A DNA stretch of 64,000 nucleotides from Pseudochryseolinea flava (GCF_003286915.1 NZ_QMFY01000004.1:124001-188000); one strand, 5' to 3'; counted from the first letter of the stretch, positions 1 through 10,706 are shown. Made by a program: numbers and translations. Notes: generated from the letters alone by a model not told the origin.

Positions 1-184
1 AGTTTGAATAGTCAGCGGTATGATTGGCATCGTCTACGATCACGTGACCACCACCGCCAACAGTCCATGTACCTTGAATTGATTTCGCCGCCTTCTCTTC
101 TGGCGAGAGGCTATCATCATCTTTACAAGACAATAGAACCACGATCATCATGACCGTTATTAAAAGTGAAGAAAATCTTTTCAT
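1..184 (-). CDS. Lipoprotein, N-terminal part (runs off the left edge)
   Basis: Reading leftward from ATG at 184 gives about 61 residues before the window ends. A hydrophobic stretch ends in the lipobox VLLSC (Cys20), so this is a type II signal peptide. The residues after the cysteine are KDDD, which resembles the acidic lipoprotein export signal described for surface lipoproteins of Bacteroidota. A later SIQGTW stretch is like the start of lipocalin-type folds, but too little is visible to name a family. It lies 65 bp downstream of, and on the same strand as, the giant S8 protease gene. Function unknown; the lipoprotein call is firm. Confidence 0.75.
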   Translation of the reverse strand, partial: MKRFSSLLITVMMIVVLLSCKDDDSLSPEEKAAKSIQGTWTVGGGGHVIVDDANHTADYSN

Positions 185-204
185 ACTCGTTATGTTAATG
201 GGAA

Positions 205-230
205 GCAGGCCATCTATGGAGATGACCTGC
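205..230 (-). terminator. Hairpin between S8 protease gene and lipoprotein gene
   Basis: Arms 205-215 and 220-230 pair over 11 bp with one mismatch around a 4-base loop. It lies after the stop of the S8 protease and before the lipoprotein start. The T-tract on the minus strand is poor (TTCCC), so it may be a weak terminator, an RNA-stabilising hairpin or a 5'-leader structure. Confidence 0.35.
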
Positions 231-248
231 TGGTTTAAATTGGGGAAA

Positions 249-3200
249 TTAATGTTTGATAAACTTGATCGTATGCGCACCGTCTGCACCTTCTAACTTC
301 ATTAAGTATAAGCCAGGTGCAAGCGAGGACACATCAATTGTCGTTAACTCTTGATTTACCTTTGTGATGCTAATCAGCTTGCCCGCGAGATCAACTATTT
401 TTGCTTCAGCACCCGAGGATGGAATTCTCGACACCGAAACATTCAATCTGTCCGCTGTCGGTACTGGATAAACCTTCACGCCGCCGAATATAGGTGTCTC
501 AATTTCTGTAACCATTTTGATAATCACTTTTACCGTTACTGATGCTGTTGCACCATTTTGATCTGTAACCGTGATCGTCACATTTGTTTCACCAGGCGTG
601 AGTGCTTTAAACCGAAGCTTGTTCATCGAGGCGAATATCTCAACCACGCTTTGGTCTGCCGCAACTGCCGACACACTTAGTATGTCGTCACTGTCCGCAT
701 CTGTGATGATCGATGACGTAGCAATGTCCAACGTAGCGCCATAGGCGACTTCGATATCGTCGGTGCTTACCACTACAGGCGTTCTATTGACATTATACAC
801 GGCCAATGCGATAAGCTTTGTATTGCTACGTTGCCCTGCATCTTTTGCAACGATCGAGAGATTCACTACGCCGGCAGATAAGAAATCGGGTGTATATGCA
901 AAGGCGATGCCGTCGCTGTTCTTTTCCCAAGTCATTCCTTCAGGAGCATCGTTTACTGCGTAGGAAATTTCATCACCTTCTGCATCAACAACAGGAACTG
1001 TGAATGTGAGCGTTTCGTTTTCGTCTACCCAGTAGCTATCATAGCCATTTACAAACTGAGGCGCTTGATTGAGGTGAAGATTCGCCGCGATGGTTTTCAT
1101 AGGTTCACCAATTGCATTACTGGCTACCGTAATGACGGCATGCGCATCTGCCCCATCCATGTTCACAGCTTTTGCTGTAAGCGTAAGGTTAGAAGAGGCA
1201 CCAGCTTCAATCACTCCGTTCGCCGCGTCATTAAGTACAAGCCAGTTTCCATCGACAAAGTTCTTCTCAAGTGCTTTCACAAACCAGCCTGCCTTTTTAA
1301 AACTAGGATCATCTGTTAAGTCAAACCAGACACCGGCGTCAGCCACGTAATATAAGAACGTGCCTCTGATCGGTTCTTCTGTTACAACCGTTCCTTGTGG
1401 GCTGTATGTTCCAAATGGATAACTCAACACCACGTAGAATGTTTCGCCTGGAAAGAAATGCAATGGCTTATCCAGTTGCAGTATCTGCGCCGTTTGAGTT
1501 TCTTTTGCAACATTAATTCCGAATGTCTTCGACGCTAACAAGGAAGACGACGAAAATGTATTGCCAATATATACTTCAGCTTTAATCGAGCTTACATCCA
1601 GATTACCAGAAGCATAATATGTCTGGATATCACTTAATGTAAATCCATCGTTCGGCACAGTGAATTTTGTGGCACCAACAAAAGCGGCGCCAGCACCAAA
1701 ACCGAGGTATGAATCAGCCTCGTTCGCATCACTGTATGCTAGCGTTCTGTTATATCCCGCAACACCCAAAACACCTGTCGCTGTTGACGGCGATGAAGCC
1801 ATAGCTCGTAACTTCGACGGATTACCACCGCTTACATTTTTCGGTAAATACGATGATGCAGATAATCCTTCCCGTTGATAAGCAACCGATAATGTATACT
1901 TCAATGTCGACTGGCCTGCCGTATTATCAATCTTGATTACGTCAGTTCCAACGAAATTTTTATCTGGCGCCTGGAAAGAAACCGACATCTTATCGATGCC
2001 CATTACAGCAGGTAATACGATCGTCGCTTCTACTGAAATGCTGTAGTCCCCATCAGCGTCATTGCTTTTGATCACGATTTCATCACGAAGAACTTCGTTC
2101 ATTCCAACGGCTGGTGCAATCTCGACTTTGAATTTTTGTGCGGCCTTAGGCGCAAGCGACAAGGACAATTCAGCTGGCACTACATCCCAATACTTTCCAA
2201 AAAATCCAGATACTTCCATCCACAGCGTGAAGTCTTCACCGCTTTCCAGTTTCATTGACATGATGTCAAGTGTGGCAGCACCGCTGTTTGACAGTTCAAA
2301 TTCTTGACTGAAAGTCGCAGTAGAAGCTTCCACCTCATGCGCAACGATCTCGCCAAAATTGAGCGACGCAGGCGCGGCGATCACAGCCTCTCCTATTACG
2401 GTTAAGGCCAAAGGAATATCCATCAATGTTTTTCCAGGCACGTTCGTGTGTAGCGTTAAATTGCCATCGTACGCTCCGGCAATCATATTTGCTGCATCTA
2501 CTTTCAATGAAAGATTTCTTGATTCGCCAGCAGGAACATCGATACGATTTGCCGGTGTCAGCACAATCGCAAGTTTATTCTCTATCAATTGCTGGTACGC
2601 GGCAATACGCACACCTTCCTCACCTGTTTCGTTCTCAACACCAATTACACCCGAGGTTGTGTATGAAAATCCACCCTCGACCTGATACTGATATTTGATG
2701 CTACCGTTCTTGTACAAGATAACCTCGTAGTTCCAAGGATCGCCCATACCGAATACGTTGTACACGTAAACAAATTCAATGACCACACGATCTTCAAACG
2801 TTTTAGCATACACCCCGTAGATATCATTATCCAAACTGTAGTATGCACCATTAGTCCAGAACGGCGCAATAAAGTTGTTTGGTTTTGCAACGTCTGGAAT
2901 TGAAGGCGATGTGAAGAACTCGGTTGTTTGATCAGGTGAGAACACTACTAACCCACGAGGGTTAACATAAATCTTATTGTACTCCTTTCCATAAAAAGTA
3001 AAGTTGAACGGAAGGTCAATTACTTTTTCTTCGTGTTGGCCTATCAGATCAAATTCCAGTTTAGTCTGCTTCGACATGATTTCTTCCCATTGATAAGCAG
3101 GACCACCCGATGAGGTACTTTTCGACCAAACGTAATCATACTTCGGTTGTTGAATACCTGGAGATGATGGACCTGTTTCGTTGGTCACATACGCCCATGA

Positions 3201-6200
3201 CGGCCCCGTTGGCACAACCTGAAGTTCGCTGGCTCCATTATTCTTAATTTCAATATTGTGAATCTTGGATTCACCCGCCGCCAGTATGTCATTGATTGGA
3301 TTGTTTTCAATTGTGATCGCTGGTGGATTGAATACCACTGCTTGAACACCGACAGCTTTCACTGTGGCACCTGTCAATGTCACCCTCAAACTATCCGATA
3401 GCGATCCTGGTGTCACTCCCTTCAGTCGCACTTTGATATATGCTGAAGAACCTGGTTTCATGTTGAAAGGTGTCGCATCGTGAGTCTTCTGAAACCTATT
3501 GTTATCAAAGGCAATTGAATTTACCTTGATTGTTTTCGTTCCCGTGTTTTGAATTTGAACTGTCGCTTCTTCTGTTTCACCTACGAACAGTTCACCAAGA
3601 TTGATGCTATTCGTGTTGATCGTTGCATCAGCTGCTCCACCACCTGTAACGGTGACTCTTGCCTTAAAGGTAGAAGCAGGATGTGCAGGATCGTTACTGA
3701 CGATCATCAGGTTTTGCTCAAACGTACCTTCGGCAAGTTCGGCTGTATTTACCGTGTAGTTAACGTCTACTGACGCGCCCACTGCAAGCGTTCCGGATAC
3801 CGTTGACAGATCGGAAAGAATATTCCTGCCTGGCGATGTAATCTCCACTGAAAATGTACTTGATGCATTGAGTGGTTTCTGATAATTCGAAATTAAATAG
3901 CCGTCTTTTTTATCGGGATCCTCAATCGCTACTTCAATGTACTCCATACCCCAACTATCAATAGTGGACAGGTCTTTGTAATTGATTAACACATTACCGT
4001 TGTCGTAGATGATGACTTGAAATGTATAACGTTGATTTTCATCGAAAGCAGAAGCAACGTTCTGATACTGCACGATAAACTTACCTGATTTGGCTTGGTA
4101 GTAAATTTTCCCACCACCCTCAAGGCTCATGGTTTGATTAAGCGCCGAGATAAATCCAAACGGCATGTACTCGCTTCCGATATCGATCGCATTGCCAACT
4201 AGGTTGACGTCGTCATTGAGTGTAAGCATTCCGTAACGCGTAATCATCAACTGATCTGTTGTCTTGTTGAAGATCGGGAAGTCAAACCCAAGCTTAACAA
4301 GATAAAAGCGATTCGAAATCACATCTTTGAAGAACGTGCCAATCTCTGTTCCGGTACCGGAGATATCTTCCCATGTATAGGCTAACCCTGAACCATCATT
4401 CGAGTTGCGGTAGGTGTAGCCGAACTTATTGAGTTTGTCTGCATCGTAAGCCACACCATCGCCATTGTCATATTTCGGCATGAAGAATTGAAGCGGGTAG
4501 TTCCCTGCATTTGTGATTTTGAACTTACCTGTTTTTGTTGCACCGAGTGTTGGTACAGTAAAAGTCGCTGTGGCTGGTGCAAGTGTAATTTCAGAAGGAA
4601 GAATTCCACTGGCAGCAAGATTAATTTTATACACATTGCCTTTGTCATCCTCAAGCGTCACTACACCCGTGATGGATTCGGCTGCGGTCGCATTGTACTT
4701 CACACGAATGGAACTTTGGCCAAGTGCAGCAATTTTCCAAGGTGACTCAAGAATCTCGAATGCTGCATGATCAACGGTCGCATTGGAAACCATGAAATTT
4801 CCATAGCCGATATTTTTCACATCGATCACCACTTCTTTGCTTAGCCCTGTAAAAACTTTACCGAAGTCGATAATAGCTGCGGATTGTAAGACAGCTTTTT
4901 GACCTGTCACACTAACACCAACAGGAATCGAAGCAAGGCTATTGTTAAAATCGTTGTTCACGATTACAACATCTGCATTGTATTCACCATTAATCAGGTG
5001 TGTACCATCAGCACTGACTTCGACGGCCGACGAACTTTGTCCTTCAACTGTTCCTTCTGCCGGAGACAATGTTAAATATTTGTCGATACCTGGGGATCTT
5101 GAAATAGGAACTTGTACCCAAGCATAAAAATCATAACCGACAGCTTCGGCTACAGGCAACCATGTTTTGCCCACATCAAAGCTCATGAAGCAGTTTTCTG
5201 AATACTCCGGTTCCGTTTCTTCATTAATGCCCAGTGGATAAAGATGTCCTGCTGGCATGTGTACAATAACCCAAAACGTCTCACCGCTGGCAAAGAATAT
5301 CTGATGATCCAGCTGAATGTCATAGATGGCGTCGTAATTCGTATTTCCTTCATAGGATTGAACGTACGCCAAATTTTTGCGTTCAATACGCTCGCCGCGA
5401 TAAATCTCCACCACGAATGGATCATCACCGCGTTCAGGATTGTTATTGAGTAGCATGTTGATGTTCGTAAGGTTGAACCCATCCGCATAATCAACTTTGT
5501 AGCGTGTAGCCGACGAGTTAGGAATAGATGTGTCCATATCGCCAATCATATATCCACCCCAATACTCGCTAAACACATAGCGAATCGCTCTTTCTTCGTA
5601 ACCGTCATGATAACCTAATGTAGTCGTTTTTGGCTTGCGCTGAATTCTAGCATTTGAGCGATGAATACCAACTTTACCAGACGCTACTTTCGCCGTTGCC
5701 TTTGGATATTTTACGTTATTCCAAGCGAGTGAATAATCCTTCTGACGAACTTCAGATTTCCAACGAAGTTCTCCCGCTGCGTTGTTTTGAATATTGAATC
5801 CATCCGTCGCAAGTTTGGATGATGCTACATCAATTGAAAAATTGATTGCTGATTTATCAACGGCGACATGAGGACCATCCGCTGTCGTTGCCGACACGAT
5901 TGACGAGATTGCAGACTTATTATTCCATCGATCTAATGCATAAACCGCGACGTAGTATTTTGTAACCGGAAAAAGATCATCAATGCTCGCCTGAACAACT
6001 TCTCCCGGTGCGGCAGAAGCATTAATCACTTTGGTGATAACATTCTTTCTTGATGTAATGGAAGATTCATCTTTTGCATAGACGATTTCATATTTCACGG
6101 CACGACCATCATCTGTATCCGTAACCGCGGTCCACGTCAATCCAAAGTGGTCTTGTGTTATATCAGCAATGGTGAGATCAGCAACCTTTACGGGAGCTAT

Positions 6201-7703
6201 CTTCTCGTTCGTCTCCAAGGCAAGCGCAGCGTCAACATATCCAATACCCAACAAACCTTTAAATTCTGGATTGTATTGATCGATGTCGTGCGTACCGGTT
6301 GTCAACGCAGTCCACAAATCGTTCGGCGTATACGTAGGCCCACCGTTGCGAGACACGATCAAAGCCGCAATGCCCGACACGTGTGGACATGCCATCGATG
6401 TACCTTGAAAGAAACCATATTGATTTCCAGGTAGCGTACTTAAGACACCGTTATCCGAGGCAGTCCATTGATCTCCACCTGGCGCCGCGATATCAACCCA
6501 TTCGCCATAATTTGAATAATAGGCACGCAGGTTATCGCGACCTAAAGAAGCAACCGTAAGTACGCGGTCATAACGTGCGGGGTAATAATCTTCCGAACTC
6601 GCAGAATTACCTGCAGCAAAAATCACAATACCACCTTTCATTGGGCTGTTCGGGTAATTGCCAGCCTCTTCGATGAAGTAATCAATACCCGCGAGCACCG
6701 CCTGATTGACAACGTTAGGGGACGTGTATCCCCAAGAGTTCTGTGAAATTACAGCGCCGTTATCGGCAGCATAAACAAAAGACGCCGCGATATTATCATA
6801 ACGTCCATTCAGAATTTTCGCCGTGATAAGCTTCACACCGGGATGTGTGCCATCACCACCGGCAATGCCACTTACACCTATACCGTTGTTTGTTACCGCG
6901 GCAATCGTACCACCAACGTGCGTACCATGATCTCCTGCAGGAACAGCGCCCTGATCATCAGAAAAATCATAACCATTGACATCGTCCACATAACCATTGT
7001 AATCATCGTCAACACCTGGACGTCCATTCTTTTCAGCAATGTTCACCCACATGTTCGTAACAAGATCCTCATGCTTCACATCGATTCCCAAGTCATGAAC
7101 CGAAACAATGACAGAAGGTTTTCCTGTTTCAATTTTCCAAGCCTCTGGAAGGTTGACGTCAGCTTCTACTATGCCTCCCTTCGTTCCATCGTTTTCGTAA
7201 TGCCATTGCAAGTAATAGAATGGATCGTTGACAGGTCCACTGATTGATTTAACCTGATCCTTGCTGATCACCTTCGGCGTACCAGGCTGAATCATCGCTT
7301 TAGCATAGACGGGCTCAGCCCAAGAAATAGTAGAAAGGTTTTTAAAAGATTTCACGACAGCATTCACATCCTTGTTAGCAGGGATGGTTAATTCATACCA
7401 GAGATGCAGACCATGCTTACGGTGAAGAGCATCTTTCTTAGCGTTGTGTGGAAATACTCGCTTCATCTCCGTCGCTTGGCTCGAAAAGGCGAGCGCGTCG
7501 AACGATTGCATTCCTGTTTGGATGTAGCCGTTCTTACGACCCATCTTCATTTTTTGGAGCACTGGCTCTTGTTGTGGTGAAAACTTCACCAAGACTTTGC
7601 CGTTGACGACGGCGGGAGATTGAGCCGAAGCATCAGGTACAACGCAGGTGATTAGCCAAGCTGTAACGAACGCCACGGACAGAGACCGTAGAAACTTCAT
7701 CAT
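249..7703 (-). CDS. Giant secreted S8 (subtilisin) peptidase with T9SS sorting domain
   Basis: A 2484-residue extracellular serine protease. Signal peptide at 1-27 ending ASA. The subtilase domain (about 160-500) has all key residues: Asp204 in SVHDLGID, His259 in GDHGTHVGG, oxyanion Asn366 in FAAGNS and Ser436 in GTSMACPH. A fibronectin type III-like domain follows (about 504-605), then repeated ASPM/choice-of-anchor-D-like beta domains, two copies of a module with a Y-x-W-E-[DE]-I core (near 1110 and 1530), and cadherin/Ig-like repeats (about 2200-2390). The last ~80 residues are a type A T9SS sorting domain (VYPVPTADRLNV, ending IKFIKH). The start is the first of two adjacent ATGs. It is probably secreted by T9SS and retained at the surface; the substrate is unknown. 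It is much longer than typical subtilases because of the C-terminal adhesive modules. Confidence 0.95.
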   Translation of the reverse strand: MMKFLRSLSVAFVTAWLITCVVPDASAQSPAVVNGKVLVKFSPQQEPVLQKMKMGRKNGYIQTGMQSFDALAFSSQATEMKRVFPHNAKKDALHRKHGLHLWYELTIPANKDVNAVVKSFKNLSTISWAEPVYAKAMIQPGTPKVISKDQVKSISGPVNDPFYYLQWHYENDGTKGGIVEADVNLPEAWKIETGKPSVIVSVHDLGIDVKHEDLVTNMWVNIAEKNGRPGVDDDYNGYVDDVNGYDFSDDQGAVPAGDHGTHVGGTIAAVTNNGIGVSGIAGGDGTHPGVKLITAKILNGRYDNIAASFVYAADNGAVISQNSWGYTSPNVVNQAVLAGIDYFIEEAGNYPNSPMKGGIVIFAAGNSASSEDYYPARYDRVLTVASLGRDNLRAYYSNYGEWVDIAAPGGDQWTASDNGVLSTLPGNQYGFFQGTSMACPHVSGIAALIVSRNGGPTYTPNDLWTALTTGTHDIDQYNPEFKGLLGIGYVDAALALETNEKIAPVKVADLTIADITQDHFGLTWTAVTDTDDGRAVKYEIVYAKDESSITSRKNVITKVINASAAPGEVVQASIDDLFPVTKYYVAVYALDRWNNKSAISSIVSATTADGPHVAVDKSAINFSIDVASSKLATDGFNIQNNAAGELRWKSEVRQKDYSLAWNNVKYPKATAKVASGKVGIHRSNARIQRKPKTTTLGYHDGYEERAIRYVFSEYWGGYMIGDMDTSIPNSSATRYKVDYADGFNLTNINMLLNNNPERGDDPFVVEIYRGERIERKNLAYVQSYEGNTNYDAIYDIQLDHQIFFASGETFWVIVHMPAGHLYPLGINEETEPEYSENCFMSFDVGKTWLPVAEAVGYDFYAWVQVPISRSPGIDKYLTLSPAEGTVEGQSSSAVEVSADGTHLINGEYNADVVIVNNDFNNSLASIPVGVSVTGQKAVLQSAAIIDFGKVFTGLSKEVVIDVKNIGYGNFMVSNATVDHAAFEILESPWKIAALGQSSIRVKYNATAAESITGVVTLEDDKGNVYKINLAASGILPSEITLAPATATFTVPTLGATKTGKFKITNAGNYPLQFFMPKYDNGDGVAYDADKLNKFGYTYRNSNDGSGLAYTWEDISGTGTEIGTFFKDVISNRFYLVKLGFDFPIFNKTTDQLMITRYGMLTLNDDVNLVGNAIDIGSEYMPFGFISALNQTMSLEGGGKIYYQAKSGKFIVQYQNVASAFDENQRYTFQVIIYDNGNVLINYKDLSTIDSWGMEYIEVAIEDPDKKDGYLISNYQKPLNASSTFSVEITSPGRNILSDLSTVSGTLAVGASVDVNYTVNTAELAEGTFEQNLMIVSNDPAHPASTFKARVTVTGGGAADATINTNSINLGELFVGETEEATVQIQNTGTKTIKVNSIAFDNNRFQKTHDATPFNMKPGSSAYIKVRLKGVTPGSLSDSLRVTLTGATVKAVGVQAVVFNPPAITIENNPINDILAAGESKIHNIEIKNNGASELQVVPTGPSWAYVTNETGPSSPGIQQPKYDYVWSKSTSSGGPAYQWEEIMSKQTKLEFDLIGQHEEKVIDLPFNFTFYGKEYNKIYVNPRGLVVFSPDQTTEFFTSPSIPDVAKPNNFIAPFWTNGAYYSLDNDIYGVYAKTFEDRVVIEFVYVYNVFGMGDPWNYEVILYKNGSIKYQYQVEGGFSYTTSGVIGVENETGEEGVRIAAYQQLIENKLAIVLTPANRIDVPAGESRNLSLKVDAANMIAGAYDGNLTLHTNVPGKTLMDIPLALTVIGEAVIAAPASLNFGEIVAHEVEASTATFSQEFELSNSGAATLDIMSMKLESGEDFTLWMEVSGFFGKYWDVVPAELSLSLAPKAAQKFKVEIAPAVGMNEVLRDEIVIKSNDADGDYSISVEATIVLPAVMGIDKMSVSFQAPDKNFVGTDVIKIDNTAGQSTLKYTLSVAYQREGLSASSYLPKNVSGGNPSKLRAMASSPSTATGVLGVAGYNRTLAYSDANEADSYLGFGAGAAFVGATKFTVPNDGFTLSDIQTYYASGNLDVSSIKAEVYIGNTFSSSSLLASKTFGINVAKETQTAQILQLDKPLHFFPGETFYVVLSYPFGTYSPQGTVVTEEPIRGTFLYYVADAGVWFDLTDDPSFKKAGWFVKALEKNFVDGNWLVLNDAANGVIEAGASSNLTLTAKAVNMDGADAHAVITVASNAIGEPMKTIAANLHLNQAPQFVNGYDSYWVDENETLTFTVPVVDAEGDEISYAVNDAPEGMTWEKNSDGIAFAYTPDFLSAGVVNLSIVAKDAGQRSNTKLIALAVYNVNRTPVVVSTDDIEVAYGATLDIATSSIITDADSDDILSVSAVAADQSVVEIFASMNKLRFKALTPGETNVTITVTDQNGATASVTVKVIIKMVTEIETPIFGGVKVYPVPTADRLNVSVSRIPSSGAEAKIVDLAGKLISITKVNQELTTIDVSSLAPGLYLMKLEGADGAHTIKFIKH

Positions 7704-8006
7704 AGGTTAGGATTTAGGGTTAATGAGCTTTGTCGGCTTAACCTTTTCGATCAAGCCCGTAAGCAACGATAAAAAGAAGTTGCGGTGGAGCCTGAAAAAC
7801 GACCATTACATCACCTATACAGAACCTTAACAATACCTGCACAAGAGCGGCACAACATGCTTCTATAAATTTGATTGTTAATAAGATAGACAGTCACAAC
7901 CGGTAAGTTCAGACGTACTTGCCATGAAACTTAAACCGAATTTTGTTTGGTCACTACACACGTTGCCGGAGGTGTAAACAGTAACAAATCGAACTATATT
8001 GCGCTT
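7704..8006. other. Intergenic region between divergent genes
   Basis: About 300 bases between the S8 protease (leftward) and a small lipoprotein (rightward). A TAAATTTG at 7866-7873 fits the Bacteroidota -7 box on the plus strand but has no convincing -33 partner and would leave a leader of roughly 130 nt. No hairpin, RNA gene or open frame of interest was seen. Confidence 0.4.
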
Positions 8007-8528
8007 ATGAATAAGATCAAGCTTTACCAGTTTTATTTCCCGGCAATGCTTATCGCAGGCGTGATTGGATGTAACCGCCACGAAGCCCCCATGCACGCAT
8101 CTCTTGAAATCCCTAGTATTTCATTTGCGTCTAATCTTCGTGACTTTATTCCGGAGAAATCACTACAGCTCTTAAAGTATAATGGCAATATTGTGGGAGA
8201 AAAAATTGCGCATCCGGGTGTAGGTTACGTGAGCTACTTCGACTATCAAGCAAGTGAATCGGATGTCTTAACAATGTTAGCAACGCTTCCGTTTTCGAAG
8301 TATGCCATGGTCGCTGATACTACCGCGTATAAAATCGACCTTCGTTTCCTGGAACTGGAACGCACACAAGTTACTGCCGAAGAAATGGAAACGGCCTTTG
8401 ATTTTTGGAATGCTACCGCGGACGAATATACCGCGTACGAGTGCCGAAAATTCCCATGGAAACACACCGTGCTCGTGAACAATAGAACAAGAAGAGTATT
8501 GCATCGCATCGAATACAAACTAAGCTAA
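8007..8528 (+). CDS. Small lipoprotein of unknown function
   Basis: 173 residues if started at ATG 8007. A longer frame from a TTG at 7947 would put 20 residues before the signal peptide and is rejected. The N-terminus is a lipoprotein signal with lipobox VIGC (Cys22), so the protein should be membrane anchored in the periplasm or at the surface. The remainder is soluble, mixed alpha/beta, with no motif I recognise. It is convergent with the OPT transporter gene and shares a terminator hairpin with it. Function unknown. Confidence 0.75.
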   Translation: MNKIKLYQFYFPAMLIAGVIGCNRHEAPMHASLEIPSISFASNLRDFIPEKSLQLLKYNGNIVGEKIAHPGVGYVSYFDYQASESDVLTMLATLPFSKYAMVADTTAYKIDLRFLELERTQVTAEEMETAFDFWNATADEYTAYECRKFPWKHTVLVNNRTRRVLHRIEYKLS

Positions 8529-8548
8529 GCAATCACGTCCACCGAAAA

Positions 8549-8576
8549 TAAAAAAAGCTACCCCATCCGAGGCAGC
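8549..8576. terminator. Bidirectional terminator between convergent genes
   Basis: Arms 8557-8564 and 8569-8576 form an 8-bp stem (with G-T pairs on the minus-strand RNA) around a 4-base loop. An A-run on the left serves as the U-tract for the leftward OPT gene, and ATTATTTTTAT on the right serves the rightward lipoprotein gene. Confidence 0.7.
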
Positions 8577-8601
8577 ATTATTTTTATGAATGAATGACTT
8601 C

Positions 8602-10656
8602 TTATGCGTCTTGGTGTTTCTTGGTAGCAATACGGTAGAGCCAGAACATCATTGCAAAGAAGAATAACGTACCTAAGATTTGATAGCCATTGTGACCGAT
8701 CGCAGAGACGATGTGCTCCTCCATCCCTAATGACTTCATGCCCTCTTCATTGACTACAAAAAGTATAGCAACGATAACACCCGTGATCGCGCCACCCGCG
8801 ATGAGTCCCGTCGCAAATAAACTTCCGCGACTTAGATCATCTTCTTGTTTTGCCTCGCCTTTTTTCTCGGCTCTCCAATCGACATAACCTTTCACTAACC
8901 CGCCTGCGAAAATGGGCAACGTGGTGGCTAGGGGAAGATACAATCCGATGGCAAAGGCAAGGGCCTTGATACCACACAACTCCAATGTAATTGCAATGAA
9001 TACACCGACGATGATGTATTGCCAGTCAAGGTTTCCTGATTGAATCCCTGTGGTTAACGTTGCCATTAATGTTGCTTGAGGTGCAGGATATTTTTCTTGA
9101 CCGATAGCGTGATGAACGTTATTGGCCAACATCTCAGTAGTCGGAGTGTCGAGTACGTGCATAACGACGCCAATGGCAATTGAAGAAACGATTGCGCCTA
9201 TAAAAAGTGCGAGTTGCTGAAATTTTGGCGTCGCGCCGACAAGATAGCCAGTCTTCAAATCTTGTGATGTTCCTCCAGCGTTGGCTGCTGCAATACAGAT
9301 CATTCCGCCTACTACGATGGCCATCGGCTCATAGAACTGACCCGTCCATCCCACGCTTGCAAAAATTAAACATGTTCCCATCAACGTGGCAATGGTCATC
9401 CCCGAAATTGGGTTGTTACTGGTTCCTACTAATCCAACGATACGACTCGATACGGTTACAAAGAAGAATCCGAACACGACTACCAATATTCCGATCAATA
9501 GTTTTTGCAAGAATCCATCGCCTGGTATGTTGGGAAGAATTGTAACGAGGAGCACAAGAATGATACTTCCAAAGATTACAACTTTAAATGAAAGATCTCT
9601 TTCTGTTCTGAGCACGCTCGCTTGACCTTTCTCTCCGATCGATCCCATACTGCTTTTAAATGAGCTAATGATTGTCGGTATCGTTTTGATGAGCGTGATA
9701 AGTCCACCGGCAGCAACAGCGCCAGCGCCAATCAGTCGGATATATGCCCAATAGATTGCATCTGCATAGTTGGAGAAGGTATGCGTTGCAGGATCCCAAC
9801 CACCTCTTGAAGCACGACCTGCGGCATCAATGCTGGTGAGCTGCCCTACTTTCACCAACTGCTGCGCGATAACATCAGGAGATACAAGTGTTGCAAGTAA
9901 CGGATTGACTGCCCACCATGCGAGCACGGAGCCTGCAACGAGCACCCCCGAAATACGCGGCCCGATAATGTAGCCAACACCAAGATACTCCGGTGTAATC
10001 TCACCGCGTGTGGCCGCTGATGGCCAATACTTATTCAGTTGACTTGTAACATACTCAGGTGTTTCTGCAACGACATGAAATACTTTTTGGAGCAATGCAT
10101 AAATGAAAGCAACCCCCATTCCGATGAATGCTGTCTTCGCTAACACGCCACCTTTTTCTCCCGCTTGCAATACAGACGCACACGCTGTTCCTTCTGGATA
10201 TGGTAGTGATCCATGTTCTTTCACAATCAGTGAGCGACGCAGGGGAATCATCATGGTGGTTCCAAGCATTCCACCAAAGGCAGCAAGAATAAAAATGGTG
10301 AGGTAGGTGAAATATCCTTCGCCAACACTTGTACCATCTGTTCCTTTCGAAAGGAATAAAAATGCAGGCAATGTGAATGCCACACCAGCAGCTATCGATT
10401 CACCAGCTGAACCCGTGGTTTGTATGATATTGTTTTCGAGTATTGTGGTTTTGAGAAATCTCCTGCCAAGCGTAATTGCAATTACGGCGATCGGAATAGA
10501 GGCTGTTACGGTAAGTCCTGCTTTAAGGGCTAGGTATACAGTAGAGCAACCGAATAGAATGCCGAACAAACATCCGAGTATTACAGACTTAACTGTAAAC
10601 TCCGCCATGTTTATTTCGGGCGCGACATACGGTTTGAAAGATTTAGGTTCTTCCAT
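8602..10656 (-). CDS. OPT family oligopeptide transporter
   Basis: A 684-residue inner-membrane protein with about 14-16 hydrophobic segments. The N-terminal stretch has the OPT/YSL signature region (STVYLALKAGLT, then SIPIAVIAI), and the central TSNNPISGMTIA and GGTSQDLKTGYLVGATP segments are characteristic of the bacterial OPT branch. Members import small peptides or metal-chelate ligands with protons. It lies 50 bp downstream of a POT-family peptide transporter on the same strand, so the two probably form a peptide-uptake operon. A bidirectional hairpin follows the stop codon. The exact substrate cannot be read from the sequence. Confidence 0.93.
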   Translation of the reverse strand: MEEPKSFKPYVAPEINMAEFTVKSVILGCLFGILFGCSTVYLALKAGLTVTASIPIAVIAITLGRRFLKTTILENNIIQTTGSAGESIAAGVAFTLPAFLFLSKGTDGTSVGEGYFTYLTIFILAAFGGMLGTTMMIPLRRSLIVKEHGSLPYPEGTACASVLQAGEKGGVLAKTAFIGMGVAFIYALLQKVFHVVAETPEYVTSQLNKYWPSAATRGEITPEYLGVGYIIGPRISGVLVAGSVLAWWAVNPLLATLVSPDVIAQQLVKVGQLTSIDAAGRASRGGWDPATHTFSNYADAIYWAYIRLIGAGAVAAGGLITLIKTIPTIISSFKSSMGSIGEKGQASVLRTERDLSFKVVIFGSIILVLLVTILPNIPGDGFLQKLLIGILVVVFGFFFVTVSSRIVGLVGTSNNPISGMTIATLMGTCLIFASVGWTGQFYEPMAIVVGGMICIAAANAGGTSQDLKTGYLVGATPKFQQLALFIGAIVSSIAIGVVMHVLDTPTTEMLANNVHHAIGQEKYPAPQATLMATLTTGIQSGNLDWQYIIVGVFIAITLELCGIKALAFAIGLYLPLATTLPIFAGGLVKGYVDWRAEKKGEAKQEDDLSRGSLFATGLIAGGAITGVIVAILFVVNEEGMKSLGMEEHIVSAIGHNGYQILGTLFFFAMMFWLYRIATKKHQDA

Positions 10657-10706
10657 GATATAGATTTAGGTTTATGAGTTACTACTTATCTTAGCAACGC
10701 TCGTCG

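Noticed and set aside
6843-7247. 134-codon open frame opposite the S8 protease
   Set aside because: Lies fully within the conserved catalytic domain coding sequence; the composition is that of a reverse-frame shadow.
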